Assembly (NCBI RefSeq): GCF_007097485.1
Contig: NZ_VKDE01000030.1
Span: 1 to 59,356, forward strand
Direction: 5' to 3'
DNA length: 59,356 nucleotides
From: Carboxylicivirga sp. M1479
GTDB lineage: Bacteria; Bacteroidota; Bacteroidia; Bacteroidales; Marinilabiliaceae
Part shown: piece after piece, positions 18,038-28,121 of the stretch
Layout: each line of letters opens with the position of its first letter
Position numbering within the stretch: position 1 is the first letter of the stretch
Notes under the pieces: model-generated
Told to the model about the DNA's origin: nothing
Seen by the model: the letters and a program-made list of their open reading frames with translations, nothing else
Databases searched by the model: none
Position numbers and translations under genes: made by a program

Positions 18038-18227
18038 GACTTATTTTTAAATTAAAATTCGTCGCAAAGTTATAAGAATATTAAGCTCGTTAGTACTTAT
18101 GCAGTCCTTTTAAAACAATCTTTTTGAAGATTTTTAATGCATGCCTATTTTGTGTAATTTAGCCTCTACATTTTATAAATGGCCTTGAGCACCAAAACGC
18201 TTAAAATTTGTTTAACAACACCTTGAT

Positions 18228-19298
18228 ATGAGACAACTTATCACTCTTTTATGCTTAATATCCCTACCTCTTGTTTATACGACAAAAGCACAGAACTATG
18301 CTTTTAATAAGAGTGAAGAGGCAAAGGATGAAATAAAAAATGGTGAGCCCATTGAAAAAAATTACGATGCTGCCCCTATAAACGAACTTGTTATCAACAA
18401 CGAGCACGGCTACATTACTGTTTCTCCTTGGGACCAAGAGTCCATCAATATTAGAGCGGTTGTTCACATCGAAACAACTAATGAAGAAGAAGCCAAAGAA
18501 ATACTGGAATTTCTGTCTTTTGAAGAAAAACGCTTCTCGCACAAGCTACAGTTTAGCACTGTATTTGACGAGCACTTTTTTTCAAATTACACTTTTACAG
18601 TTAACTACGACATTAAGGTGCCTTCACGTCTAAATATTTCTGTAAACAACACCATAGGTGATGTAAAAATTAATGATATCAAGGGTATAATCAATCTCAA
18701 ACACAGTTACGGAAACTTAGACATCAGCAACATTGGCATGGATAAAGAGCATACTTTTGAATTATCGTTTATTGAAGGTGTGATTAACACATTAGGAAGC
18801 GCCAAGGCCAAACTTTCGAATTGTACACTTAACATCAATAACGCTACTTCTATTAAGGGCCAAACGAGCTATTGCATGGCCAGCATCGTCAATACCCAAT
18901 CGCTTAACATTAATACATTTACCGACAGGTTAATTATTAGTAATACCGATAGCCTAACCCTTAAAGGGGAGCAATTTATTGGTAAGGTAGAACAGTTAAA
19001 AAACTATTTGTTTTGCGAACTTAAAAAAGGCAAACTAACAGTTGATACACAGGAAAGCTTAAGCGAATTAACCATATCTAACAAACGAGTAGAAACGAGT
19101 ATTACAGTACCTCCATCCTTATCATACATTATTAATGGAGAGGTTACTAATGGTAGCTTTACTCATCCGTCGCCACAAATGCTACAAGTGTTTAAAGAGA
19201 ATGATAATGTAACCTTTTCGGGAAAAGTTGGTAATGAAATAAATGCTGCCAACCTGATACTTTTTAATAAAGACGCATCCATTACAATAAAAAATTAA
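18228..19298 (+). CDS. Exported beta-helix-like protein (DUF4097-type adhesin fold)
   Basis: A 356-residue protein with a signal peptide (cleavage near TTKAQ, residue 22). The body consists of short beta-repeats with many Asn, Ile, Thr and Gly (for example ISVNNTIGDVKINDIKGIINLKHS written in shorter pieces: NNTIGDVKIND, YGNLDISN), as in the putative auto-transporter adhesin head fold of DUF4097 proteins. No membrane segment beyond the signal. Function is unknown. It is nine bases upstream of the aminopeptidase P gene, so it is probably in one operon with it and the following glycosyltransferase. Confidence 0.65.
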   Translation: MRQLITLLCLISLPLVYTTKAQNYAFNKSEEAKDEIKNGEPIEKNYDAAPINELVINNEHGYITVSPWDQESINIRAVVHIETTNEEEAKEILEFLSFEEKRFSHKLQFSTVFDEHFFSNYTFTVNYDIKVPSRLNISVNNTIGDVKINDIKGIINLKHSYGNLDISNIGMDKEHTFELSFIEGVINTLGSAKAKLSNCTLNINNATSIKGQTSYCMASIVNTQSLNINTFTDRLIISNTDSLTLKGEQFIGKVEQLKNYLFCELKKGKLTVDTQESLSELTISNKRVETSITVPPSLSYIINGEVTNGSFTHPSPQMLQVFKENDNVTFSGKVGNEINAANLILFNKDASITIKN

Positions 19299-19306
19299 AA
19301 TTATAT

Positions 19307-21085
19307 ATGTCAACCTCTGATCGATTATTTAAGCTGCGAAGCCACATGGCAACGCTCGGAGTAGATGCCTGCATCATCACATCGGCTGATCCTCATTTAA
19401 GCGAGTATCCTGCTGACCATTGGAAATTCAGGGAGTGGATGTCGGGTTTTAACGGCTCGGCAGGCACCTTAGTGATTACCAATGAAGAGGCTGGCCTATG
19501 GGTCGATTCACGCTATTACCTTCAGGCTGATCAGCAATTGCAAGATTCTGGCATTACCGTTTTTAAAATGGGTAAACCTGATGTACCCGATTACCAATCG
19601 TGGTTAACAAGTGTTTTACCATCAGGTAGTGTTGTAGGGGTTAATGGAAAAACCATGACGGTTGATGAGTTACGACAAGTAGCAAAAACACTAAAGAAAG
19701 CAGATATAAGACTTGACTCAAAGCTTTTTCTTGAAGATGATATTTGGGAAGGTCGTCCCATCATTCCTGAAGATGGTATTTTTGAACTTGATACTGACTA
19801 TTCAGGTCTTACGCGCGAAGCTAAAATAAACATAGTGCGCGATAGGATGAAGCAATACAACGCCACTCATTATGTGATAACCACGCTTGATGAAGTAGCC
19901 TGGATACTGAACTTCAGAGGCACAGATGTAGAGTTTAACCCTGTATTTCATGCTTATGTAATCGTATCAAATAACCAGGTTAGCCTTTTCATCGACCCAC
20001 ATAAACTAACTTCTACTATTGGTAAACAATTGGCCAAGGAAGATGTACGTATTTTTACTTATAACGAGTTCTACAACTTTATAAATGACATGCCACCGTT
20101 GGCAAAGGTTTTAATTGATACAGCGCGCACCAATAGTACTGTATTTAGTGGTTTACCACAGCAATGCACACGTATAGAGAAAACTAGCATTGTTACCATG
20201 TTAAAGGCGCAAAAAAATACGGTTGAGGTCGAAAACATTAAAAAAGCTCTTGTTAAAGATGGTGTTGCCATGGTTAAGTTTCTATACTGGCTTGACAATT
20301 CAATTGGCAAAGAAGAGTTAACCGAATACACAGTTGCCCAAAAGCTAGGTTCCATAAGAGCCGAACAAGAACATTTTCATGGTAATTCATTCAATACCAT
20401 AAGTGGTTATGCTGGTAACGGAGCCATTGTTCACTATGCTGTACAAGAGGAAACAGCTGCCAAGCTACAGGCGAAAGGTTTATACTTGATTGATTCGGGA
20501 GGTCAGTATACCGAGGGCACCACAGATATTACACGAACAATTGCTCTGGGGCCTTTGAGCGGCGAAGAAAAAACAGACTACACTCTGGTATTGAAAGGCC
20601 ACATTGGCTTAGATCGAGCTGTTTTTCCGACTGGAACAAGAGGAGTTCACCTTGACATATTAGCGCGTCAGGCTATGTGGAAACAAGGAATTAATTATGG
20701 ACACGGAACAGGACATGGCATTGGTCACTTCCTTTGCGTTCATGAAGGTCCGCAAAGCATACGCCCACAAGATAATGGTGTTGAGATTAAGGAAGGAATG
20801 GTATCGTCGAACGAACCGGGCATTTATAAGGCAGGAAAACACGGCGTTAGAATTGAAAACTTGATTTTAACGGTAAAAGATCAACAAACTGAATTTGGCG
20901 ATTTCTTAAAGTTCGAAACGGTCACACTTTGTCCTATTGATAAGCGACCTATTGATAAGTCACTCTTGGATGAAAGTGAAATTGAATGGTTAAATACTTA
21001 TCATGAGAACGTTAACACACAATTGTCACCCTATTTAAATGATGAAGAAAAAGCGTGGTTGAAAGTAAATACAGAGGCAATTTAA
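19307..21085 (+). CDS. Xaa-Pro aminopeptidase (M24B, aminopeptidase P)
   Basis: A 592-residue cytoplasmic metallopeptidase that removes N-terminal residues preceding proline. It has the three-domain layout of the large aminopeptidase P type: two creatinase-like N-terminal domains (residues about 1-310) and the pita-bread catalytic domain. The metal ligands are all present: Asp396 and Asp407 in DSGGQYTEGTTDITR, His in HGTGHGIGHF near 465-475, Glu in SSNEPGIY, and Glu in GVRIENL. The proton-shuttle His pair is in CVHEGPQ. It is the second gene of a likely three-gene operon and ends four bases before the glycosyltransferase. Confidence 0.93.
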   Translation: MSTSDRLFKLRSHMATLGVDACIITSADPHLSEYPADHWKFREWMSGFNGSAGTLVITNEEAGLWVDSRYYLQADQQLQDSGITVFKMGKPDVPDYQSWLTSVLPSGSVVGVNGKTMTVDELRQVAKTLKKADIRLDSKLFLEDDIWEGRPIIPEDGIFELDTDYSGLTREAKINIVRDRMKQYNATHYVITTLDEVAWILNFRGTDVEFNPVFHAYVIVSNNQVSLFIDPHKLTSTIGKQLAKEDVRIFTYNEFYNFINDMPPLAKVLIDTARTNSTVFSGLPQQCTRIEKTSIVTMLKAQKNTVEVENIKKALVKDGVAMVKFLYWLDNSIGKEELTEYTVAQKLGSIRAEQEHFHGNSFNTISGYAGNGAIVHYAVQEETAAKLQAKGLYLIDSGGQYTEGTTDITRTIALGPLSGEEKTDYTLVLKGHIGLDRAVFPTGTRGVHLDILARQAMWKQGINYGHGTGHGIGHFLCVHEGPQSIRPQDNGVEIKEGMVSSNEPGIYKAGKHGVRIENLILTVKDQQTEFGDFLKFETVTLCPIDKRPIDKSLLDESEIEWLNTYHENVNTQLSPYLNDEEKAWLKVNTEAI

Positions 21086-21089
21086 ATCT

Positions 21090-22001
21090 ATGATAAGCAT
21101 ATGTATCCCTGTATATAATGTTGATATCAGGAACCTTGTTAATGATTTATCTAATCAGGCACAAGCGATTGATTTAAAAATTGAAATATTGGTTTTTGAC
21201 GATGGCTCGACTGAGGCTTTTAAAAAGAAGAATCGCCATACTGCCGGGATATCAAATGTTATATATAATGAATTAGATACTAATATTGGAAGGGCTGCCA
21301 TTAGAAACCTAATGGCTAATTCCTCTCATTTTCCAAACCTTATATTTATCGACAGTGATTCACAACTAATGCCCAACTACCTTAGAAACTATCTAGATGT
21401 ATTGGTTAGTGATTATCAAATTGTTTGCGGAGGAAGAGTACATCCCAAAGTTTTACCTCATGCTAATAAAAGTCTTCGTTGGACGGTAGGCAAAAAGAAA
21501 GAAGATCATGCGGCTAGTGTCAGACAAAAAGGCAAATCACAAGGCTTTATTTCAAATAATTTCATCATTAAAAAAGATATTTTTGATCTAGTACAATTCG
21601 ATGACAATATTACCCAATATGGGCATGAGGATACCCTGTTTGGAATTGAAATGAGAAAAAGAAACGTCAAAATTGATCATATTGATAATCCAATCATTCA
21701 CATTGGGCTGGAAGACAATGAGGAATTTCTTGATAAAACTAAGATAAGCCTTGAAACACTTTTGTTTATTTGTAATAAGATGGAGAATTGTGATTTATTA
21801 AAGGAACAAGTAACATTGTTAAGGTATTTCCAAATTGTTAAGTCCTTAGGCTTATCACATCTACTGTCTAAAGTCTTTAATAAATACGAGAAGCTCTTTG
21901 AACGAAACCTTTTGTCGAGAAAACCAATGATGCTTATTTTTGATGTGTATAAATTAAGCTATTTTGCCAAGCTAAATAAAATGAGTAAAACGACTATTTA
22001 G
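21090..22001 (+). CDS. Family 2 glycosyltransferase
   Basis: A 303-residue GT-A fold transferase. The N-terminal half has ISICIPVYNVD at the start, VFDDGSTEAF near residue 34, LDTNIGRAAIRNLM near 65, and the metal-binding FIDSDSQ near 88. A later segment ISNNFIIKKDIF and YGHEDTLFGIEMRKR (about residues 150-190) gives the catalytic-base region (the ED motif). It probably transfers a sugar to a surface or secreted acceptor; the acceptor cannot be told from sequence. It lacks membrane segments. It follows the aminopeptidase gene with only four bases between. Confidence 0.88.
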   Translation: MISICIPVYNVDIRNLVNDLSNQAQAIDLKIEILVFDDGSTEAFKKKNRHTAGISNVIYNELDTNIGRAAIRNLMANSSHFPNLIFIDSDSQLMPNYLRNYLDVLVSDYQIVCGGRVHPKVLPHANKSLRWTVGKKKEDHAASVRQKGKSQGFISNNFIIKKDIFDLVQFDDNITQYGHEDTLFGIEMRKRNVKIDHIDNPIIHIGLEDNEEFLDKTKISLETLLFICNKMENCDLLKEQVTLLRYFQIVKSLGLSHLLSKVFNKYEKLFERNLLSRKPMMLIFDVYKLSYFAKLNKMSKTTI

Positions 22002-22157
22002 ACAATGAGCCACATTAAATAATAAGTTGAATAGTGGACAATAAATCATATAACTTAAACACACGAAACGTATATGTAAATTACATTATCTTTTTAATAA
22101 CCAGATGATTAAAATTTACTTCAGAGTTGCTTGTGACAAATGAAAATAAATATAGAC

Positions 22158-23573
22158 ATGAAAAAGTTATTACTCTCCATATTGACACTAGTTGCTTTTG
22201 CTTCATCATCTACTGTAGCGCAAACAACTAAAATTGATGTCAACATTAAAGGCTACAACGATTCAACACTAATCCTAGGTTATTACTTTAACCAAAAGAT
22301 GCTTGTAAAAGACACAACCACCATCAATAGTAATGGTAGTTACACTTTTACATCTGATCAGAAACTGGATGAAGGACTGTATATTATATACCTCGACGAT
22401 AAAAGTTACTTTGATCTATTAATTGGTGCTGATCAAGATTTTTCTGTTACAACTAGTAAAACAGATCTATTACAGCAAATGAGTATTAGTGGCAGTGCAG
22501 AAAGCGCCGATTTTCTTGCCTATCAGCGTTTCCTTGTCAGTAAACAAAAGGAAGCTGAACCTATTCAGGAAAAGCTAAAAGTAAGCAACGACCCACAAAC
22601 CAAGAAAGCATTACAAGATCAGATTGCTGCACTATCATCTGATATGAAAAGCAAATATGAAACAACTATTAATAAACATCCTGATAGTTTTTTAAGCATT
22701 TTCTTAAAGGCAACACAAGAAGTAGCAGTTCCGCAAATGCAAGCGCCAGCCAATAGCTCCAACCCTGATTCTGCGGTACAACGCATGCGCTACGATTACT
22801 ATAAAGCACATTATTTCGACAACTTTAAAATGGATGATGACCGTATTTTGCGCACACCTCTATTTGCTGGTAAACTGGACCAATATTTTAAGAAAGTGGT
22901 GCTTCAAATGCCCGATACCATAATAAAAGAATCGCACCGTGTAATAGCCATGGCCAATGGCAACTACGAAATGGAAAGATACCTGATTCAACATCTGTTT
23001 AACATGGCCAATGAAAGTAAACAAATGGGAATGGATGCAGTAATGGTGAGTTTAGGTGAAACGTACTATTTAAGTGGCCACGCCGATTGGGTTGATGATG
23101 AATTTATAAGCAAACTTCAGGAAAGAGTGGATAAAATTAAACCCAACTTACTCGGACAAACTGCTCCTGACTTCAAAATGCAATCGTATACCGAAGAGTA
23201 TTATAAATTGAGTGAGGTAAGAGCCGAAATTACGATACTCGTATTTTGGGAGCCTGAATGTGGACATTGTGAGAAAGAGATACCAAAACTAAACGACGAA
23301 GTATGGAAGAAATTTAAGGATCAGGACATTAAAATAATTGCTGTTTATACCCAATGGGAAAAAGATCCTTGGGTTGAATTTATTCATGATAAAGAGTTAA
23401 CAGAGTGGATTCATTTGTACGATCCACATAACCGAAGTAATTTTAGAAACAATTACGATATTTACAGCACACCTGTCGTTTATATCCTTGATAAGGATAA
23501 GAAAATATTGGCTAAAAGAATTGGTGCAGATCAAATACCAGGATTCCTAAATCATTATTTTAAATTGAATTAA
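22158..23573 (+). CDS. Periplasmic thioredoxin-like protein (TlpA/DUF5106 type)
   Basis: About 471 residues from ATG 22158, chosen because it starts a clear signal peptide (KKLLLSILTLVAFASSSTVAQ). A DUF4369-like beta domain (residues about 20-115: IKGYNDSTLILGYYF) is followed by a helical middle region and a C-terminal thioredoxin fold (about 330-471) with the redox motif WEPECGHCEKEIP and the cis-Pro segment YSTPVVYILD. Such proteins act as periplasmic thiol-disulfide reductants in Bacteroidota, although the exact partner is unknown. The stop is followed after one base by the DUF4465 lipoprotein gene, so the two are co-transcribed. Confidence 0.85.
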   Translation: MKKLLLSILTLVAFASSSTVAQTTKIDVNIKGYNDSTLILGYYFNQKMLVKDTTTINSNGSYTFTSDQKLDEGLYIIYLDDKSYFDLLIGADQDFSVTTSKTDLLQQMSISGSAESADFLAYQRFLVSKQKEAEPIQEKLKVSNDPQTKKALQDQIAALSSDMKSKYETTINKHPDSFLSIFLKATQEVAVPQMQAPANSSNPDSAVQRMRYDYYKAHYFDNFKMDDDRILRTPLFAGKLDQYFKKVVLQMPDTIIKESHRVIAMANGNYEMERYLIQHLFNMANESKQMGMDAVMVSLGETYYLSGHADWVDDEFISKLQERVDKIKPNLLGQTAPDFKMQSYTEEYYKLSEVRAEITILVFWEPECGHCEKEIPKLNDEVWKKFKDQDIKIIAVYTQWEKDPWVEFIHDKELTEWIHLYDPHNRSNFRNNYDIYSTPVVYILDKDKKILAKRIGADQIPGFLNHYFKLN

Positions 23574-23574
23574 G

Positions 23575-24531
23575 ATGTATAAATATATTTTCTTCACCCT
23601 ACTAATCGTTTTGCTCGCCTTCTCATGTAAACAAGAGGAAAAGGTAGTTCCTCCACCTGAGATTTATCTTCAAATGCCTGAAGGCGGCTTTGACTTTGAC
23701 ATTGATAGTGTTGAACTAATTGAACCCAAAATTACCTACGATATTGATTCGGAGTATAGCTGGGTTGAAAATGGCATTGAAATACTCGATGAAAAAATAT
23801 TGACTTTTGAGAATCGTGCATTAGGTGAATACAACTTTAGTTTTAGTGTGCGAACACCAATGGGTGAAGATATGATGGACATTAAAGCACACTCACTCGA
23901 CATCAACACCTTTGAAGAGTTTATAAACTTTAATGAGAACGGATACAACAATCAGGGAGAGAATGGCTTTCATCAGTTTAAATATGTGCAATATCCATGT
24001 AATTACGATGCTGCACTCCCAAATGACTGGAATGGCTTTGCTATTAGCAAAAATGCAAGTACCAGTGACTCGAGCACAAAAGGGGAGTTTAGTGTTTACG
24101 GTTCCTCAGCGGCTGATGAATCAGATAATTTTACCATTTTCAAACAAAGCAGCTCGCCCAACAACATCCAGTTTTCAGATTCACAGGCTCATAAAGTTAA
24201 AAGTATTGCTTTAAACAACTGCACTCGTAGCTACTTGTATATGGAGGCGGGCTTTCAAAAGAAAGAAGGTAAAGATTATCTTTTATTGACCATTAAGGGA
24301 CTTGACGAGGCAGGCACTTCTATTGCCACTCCAATTGAGGTGCTACTAGCTGATTACCGACCTGAAGAAACGGCTCAAAAATACGTCATAGCCGATTGGA
24401 TTAGTGTTGACTTAACCAGTTTGGGTGCGGTTCATCAAATTTCATTCGAGCTAAGTTCTTCGCGCGATGATGATGAAGATTTTGAGCTACCGATGTACTT
24501 CTGTCTGGATAACCTTAAAATAATTGAGTAA
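23575..24531 (+). CDS. DUF4465-type lipoprotein
   Basis: A 318-residue lipoprotein: hydrophobic start, then LLAFSCKQ with the lipidated Cys at about 18. The body resembles DUF4465 proteins (ALPNDWNGFAISKNAS, later CTRSYLYMEAG, then SVDLTSLGAVHQISFEL and a final YFCLDNLKI), a jellyroll-like domain found on Bacteroidota cell surfaces. Its role is unknown; relatives often sit near TonB receptors or vitamin-uptake genes, and a BtuB-like receptor is indeed 5.5 kb upstream. It is directly downstream of the thioredoxin-like gene. Confidence 0.75.
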   Translation: MYKYIFFTLLIVLLAFSCKQEEKVVPPPEIYLQMPEGGFDFDIDSVELIEPKITYDIDSEYSWVENGIEILDEKILTFENRALGEYNFSFSVRTPMGEDMMDIKAHSLDINTFEEFINFNENGYNNQGENGFHQFKYVQYPCNYDAALPNDWNGFAISKNASTSDSSTKGEFSVYGSSAADESDNFTIFKQSSSPNNIQFSDSQAHKVKSIALNNCTRSYLYMEAGFQKKEGKDYLLLTIKGLDEAGTSIATPIEVLLADYRPEETAQKYVIADWISVDLTSLGAVHQISFELSSSRDDDEDFELPMYFCLDNLKIIE

Positions 24532-24532
24532 T

Positions 24533-26704
24533 CTACTGCAAAATCAATATCTTTTTAACCAACGATGCTGTTGGAGATATGAATTTTAACATATAAATTC
24601 CATCTGGCAACCCTTGAACGCTGAACGAATCATCAGTAGCATTATGAATGGTGTATACCTTTAGTTTACTACCATTTAAGCCATAAATCTCAACTAGATT
24701 TAAGTCCTCAATATTTGAACGAAATTCAACAACTCCGTTGGAAATAGGATTACTCCTTATCAGTACCTCAGGATAATCAACCTCAATATCTCCAGTATCT
24801 GTAGGTATATAATCATTATACACCAAAAGATCAATCAGGTACGAGCCATTTTCTCCTGATGGGTGAACGGAATTGTATGCTTGCCATGCATTGTTAGAGC
24901 GGATATAAGCAGTATTCTTCAACGGCGCCGCCCCATTCGGAAATCCCTGATAAATAGCCAAGGTATCAATTGGCAAAGGCGAATAATTGAGTTCCAAACC
25001 AACAAACACAGGTCCACTTATTGACAAGGGTTCGTCAAAGGTAAAGAGTTGCTTCGCTGTTGAAATATCATCCAACGCAATATCGTCCATAGCCCCTAAT
25101 ACTTCATCGGGCTGACCACTCGATTCGCTCCAAACTTTTAAACTAAAAGTTTGCCCCTCTCCCGTAGCATCAATCTGACCAGGACTAAGATAGACTCCTG
25201 CAATTTGTGCTACTGAAAATTCATCGTAATATTCGGCATAGGCATCATACCCCATACTGTTATGCCCCGATAGAGTTCCATCTATCTCGTCAACTCTAAC
25301 CAACTTTTTCTCGTCCGCTTCTTTGGCATGACTAATAATCTCCTTATTGCTATAATAATCAACCCCATTTTGAAGGTTGGCATCTGAATTTTGTGCATCG
25401 AGCCAGTAAGCTAATTGCTCTTCCCTAGCCACATTAAGGCTCCAAGCTTGATTAAAACGAGAGTAGTAATCATTGTATGGATTACCACAATAAGCCTCTC
25501 CTCCCGATAAGCTTCCTATTAAATATTGATCATCAGTAAACAAGCCACTACCAGAAGAACCGCCCTCAGTTACACCACTAGCCCACACATCAATCTTCCA
25601 ATGAACATCATTTCGGAACTTAACACCATTATATTTCGTATAATTAAAAGTTGTTGAAATAGGCGCATTCATCGATTCTGACACTTTTTTCACATCACCC
25701 CAAGGATGATGCACACAAAAAACTTGGCTTGAAACCATCCCATCACGTTTCCAGCCCGCCCAATAGGCCTGGTATTCAGGAGGCGGCATCTTGCTCATTT
25801 CAAGCAATGCAAAATCCATATCTTCTACAAATGCTTTAATATCGGCACCTGAAAGGCTTTGTAATTCACCATTTGGTAATGCACTAGGATCGCAAGTAGG
25901 GGAATCAAAATTGAAATAAAAAATGATATTTTGAGCACTAATGCTACTAGATGTAATATTATAATTATCAAAACAATGAGCAGCGGTTAGAAAATAAGGT
26001 TTTCCATTTTCAGAGGTATTATTAAGCAAAGTTCCAGAACACAACATACTTCCTCCGACAATAACCTTACACACAGATCGGTTTATTTCAGCACTATTAA
26101 CGTCGCCACAAATGGCATTTATATTACACTCCCCGGACTGACCAAAGTCGCTTTCTCTTTTCAAATAATTTAATACTCCTAAAAAATCGTGGTTAACAGC
26201 ATTAATAGTTATTTCATGCTCAACAGTTGGTTTGCGTAATGTTTGTAATTCAACAATTAATTCATCACCCAAAACAGGTGCAATGGAAAATAGTTTTGAC
26301 GCATTGTTATTAGCATTTGTAAACCCTCCTAGCACATGCGATTTATCAGGATTATACACAAACAAACGATCACCATCTTTCAAGGTAAAACGGTCAAAAA
26401 CAAGGTTTAAACTTTTAGCTCCTTCTGAACGAATAAACAAACGCCATATATATTTTCCATCTTGCCAATCCCATTCTCCTGAATTCTGAGGTGTAAAATT
26501 GGTGAATATTGGTTCTGCAAATCGCAAAGGAAACTTATTGTTTTCCAAATCTACGGCACTGACAGCTTTCGGCTCCACAGCAGGTGATAACTCTAATGGC
26601 TTTTGGCGCTCTTTTAACTCAAAGGGTTTACCTCCATGCGAAATCTGACTATGACACACAAAACCATTAACCAATACCAATAGAAGAAAAATATATCTAT
26701 ACAT
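24533..26704 (-). CDS. Secreted trypsin-like serine protease with a type IX sorting tail
   Basis: About 723 residues from ATG 26704, which starts the signal peptide MYRYIFLLLVLVNGFVCHSQ; an upstream in-frame ATG would add 13 polar residues. A beta-rich prodomain (to about residue 195) is followed by a chymotrypsin-fold protease with the triad His in FLTAAHCFD, Asp in DMDFALLEM and Ser in GSSGSGLF, similar to lysyl-endopeptidase-like enzymes. The C-terminus (about 75 residues, starting near PEVLIRSNP, ending DGIYMLKF then LVKKILILQ) is a type A T9SS sorting domain, so the enzyme should be exported across the outer membrane. Paired cysteines fit an extracellular protein. Confidence 0.9.
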   Translation of the reverse strand: MYRYIFLLLVLVNGFVCHSQISHGGKPFELKERQKPLELSPAVEPKAVSAVDLENNKFPLRFAEPIFTNFTPQNSGEWDWQDGKYIWRLFIRSEGAKSLNLVFDRFTLKDGDRLFVYNPDKSHVLGGFTNANNNASKLFSIAPVLGDELIVELQTLRKPTVEHEITINAVNHDFLGVLNYLKRESDFGQSGECNINAICGDVNSAEINRSVCKVIVGGSMLCSGTLLNNTSENGKPYFLTAAHCFDNYNITSSSISAQNIIFYFNFDSPTCDPSALPNGELQSLSGADIKAFVEDMDFALLEMSKMPPPEYQAYWAGWKRDGMVSSQVFCVHHPWGDVKKVSESMNAPISTTFNYTKYNGVKFRNDVHWKIDVWASGVTEGGSSGSGLFTDDQYLIGSLSGGEAYCGNPYNDYYSRFNQAWSLNVAREEQLAYWLDAQNSDANLQNGVDYYSNKEIISHAKEADEKKLVRVDEIDGTLSGHNSMGYDAYAEYYDEFSVAQIAGVYLSPGQIDATGEGQTFSLKVWSESSGQPDEVLGAMDDIALDDISTAKQLFTFDEPLSISGPVFVGLELNYSPLPIDTLAIYQGFPNGAAPLKNTAYIRSNNAWQAYNSVHPSGENGSYLIDLLVYNDYIPTDTGDIEVDYPEVLIRSNPISNGVVEFRSNIEDLNLVEIYGLNGSKLKVYTIHNATDDSFSVQGLPDGIYMLKFISPTASLVKKILILQ

Positions 26705-26772
26705 ACAATTATCTACTTTTTTTAGGCTCCAAAAGTTACACATTCTATAATTAATTGAGCAAACTTTAATAA

Positions 26773-28050
26773 CTATGCTTTATCATTCGTTTTTTTTCGA
26801 TGCATCAAGTTCTTTCCGCGATGAACAGCTTTTTTAAACGATATAAAACGTTTCATGCGCCCAACCTTTCCGAAGCTATCAAATACCAAAGCCCATGCCA
26901 TTAATAAACTTGTAACTACAATCGACAATAAAAGTATGCCTAATTCAAAGTCATTAATTCGAAATTCTTTGGGAATTGCGAAAAACAATAATATTGAAAT
27001 TAGACCTCGTGGCGCTACAAAAAACTGCGGAAAGTAATTACGCTTGAATATTAATTTGAAAATCAACCAACGGAAAGCAAATAAGCCAACTAAGAAATAA
27101 AGCGTTAGCAACAGTATTTTGGGCACAAAAACCCCGGCTAAAGTCATTGACATACCGAGAATAAAGAAGAAGAAAGTACGTACCACAAACGAACTCTCGC
27201 GTGTTAGCAACTTAAAATCTATTAGAACACGTTTAATATTCTCCTCGTATAAATACTTTCGTAAAAACCCACTGAAGAACAGCAATCGGTTTTCGAGTAT
27301 CATTCCAAATACTAAAATCATTAGTAATGATGACAGGTGAAATAACTTACCTAATGCATAAAAAAGAATAAGAACAGCAAAAAAGAGGAAGAGCTTAACA
27401 TCGGACTTTATGCGTTGAAAAGCTAAAATCATGGCATAAGAAAGGGTAACACTTAACAATAAAGTACCTCCTATATTTGATAGAACATTTAATCCTACCA
27501 TGGTTGCACCATTCGTATCCAAGTTCTCAACTAACAGATAAAAGAACATGATACCCAGGATATCAGAAATCGTACTTTCGTATATTAAAAACTCCCTTTT
27601 ATCTTTTTCCAAGCCATTTACACTTGGGATTACGATAGCGCTACTGGTAATTGATAAGGGAATAGCATAGATGACTGCTGTTAATAAATCGAGATTACCT
27701 ATAAAAAATTGTATGCCAAAAGCCAGGAAGAATGTGTTGAAAAACAAAGATAATCCGGCCACCAAACTTGATTGCCAAATCAGGCGTATCTTTTCTTTTT
27801 TTAGTTCTAAATCGAGGGCAGCCTCCAGAACTATTAATATCAAGCCCACAATTCCCAATACTTCAAGCGGCAAAAACCATTCATCTTCGTTAAACTCAAT
27901 GCCCAAAGCCTCCTTAGTAACATATCCCGTAACAATGAGCAGGATAACACTTGGAATATTGGTTTTTTGAGCCAATATATTATATAAATAGGACAAAATA
28001 ATAATCGCAGCTGCTCCGATTACTAGGTAATATGCATTAATTCCTTCCAT
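26773..28050 (-). CDS. Cation:proton antiporter (CPA-type)
   Basis: A 425-residue membrane protein with about 11-12 hydrophobic helices and a short basic cytoplasmic tail (last ~30 residues). The pattern fits Na+/H+ exchangers of the CPA superfamily: VLLIVTGYVTKEALGI in helix 2, an EAALDLELK segment near residue 77, a helix with IPLSITSSAIVIPSV near 133 and FVAPRGLISILLFF near residue 345. It probably exchanges Na+ or K+ for H+. There is no RCK domain. It is followed by the protease gene after 29 bases but probably is not functionally linked. Confidence 0.85.
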   Translation of the reverse strand: MEGINAYYLVIGAAAIIILSYLYNILAQKTNIPSVILLIVTGYVTKEALGIEFNEDEWFLPLEVLGIVGLILIVLEAALDLELKKEKIRLIWQSSLVAGLSLFFNTFFLAFGIQFFIGNLDLLTAVIYAIPLSITSSAIVIPSVNGLEKDKREFLIYESTISDILGIMFFYLLVENLDTNGATMVGLNVLSNIGGTLLLSVTLSYAMILAFQRIKSDVKLFLFFAVLILFYALGKLFHLSSLLMILVFGMILENRLLFFSGFLRKYLYEENIKRVLIDFKLLTRESSFVVRTFFFFILGMSMTLAGVFVPKILLLTLYFLVGLFAFRWLIFKLIFKRNYFPQFFVAPRGLISILLFFAIPKEFRINDFELGILLLSIVVTSLLMAWALVFDSFGKVGRMKRFISFKKAVHRGKNLMHRKKTNDKA

Positions 28051-28061
28051 TATGGGTAATA

Positions 28062-28093
28062 TAAAAAAAATCCCGCTCGCTTAGAACGGGATT
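28062..28093 (-). terminator. Terminator after buk
   Basis: AATCCCG and CGGGATT form the stem; on the minus strand a run of eight T follows. It separates buk from the antiporter gene. Confidence 0.8.
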
Positions 28094-28121
28094 CATAAAA
28101 ATCATTTGATCGAGTCGATTA

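Noticed and set aside
18038-18227. Cobalamin riboswitch upstream of the BtuB-like receptor
   Set aside because: The 190-bp divergent gap is AT-rich and contains no recognisable B12-box or matching long-range pairing.
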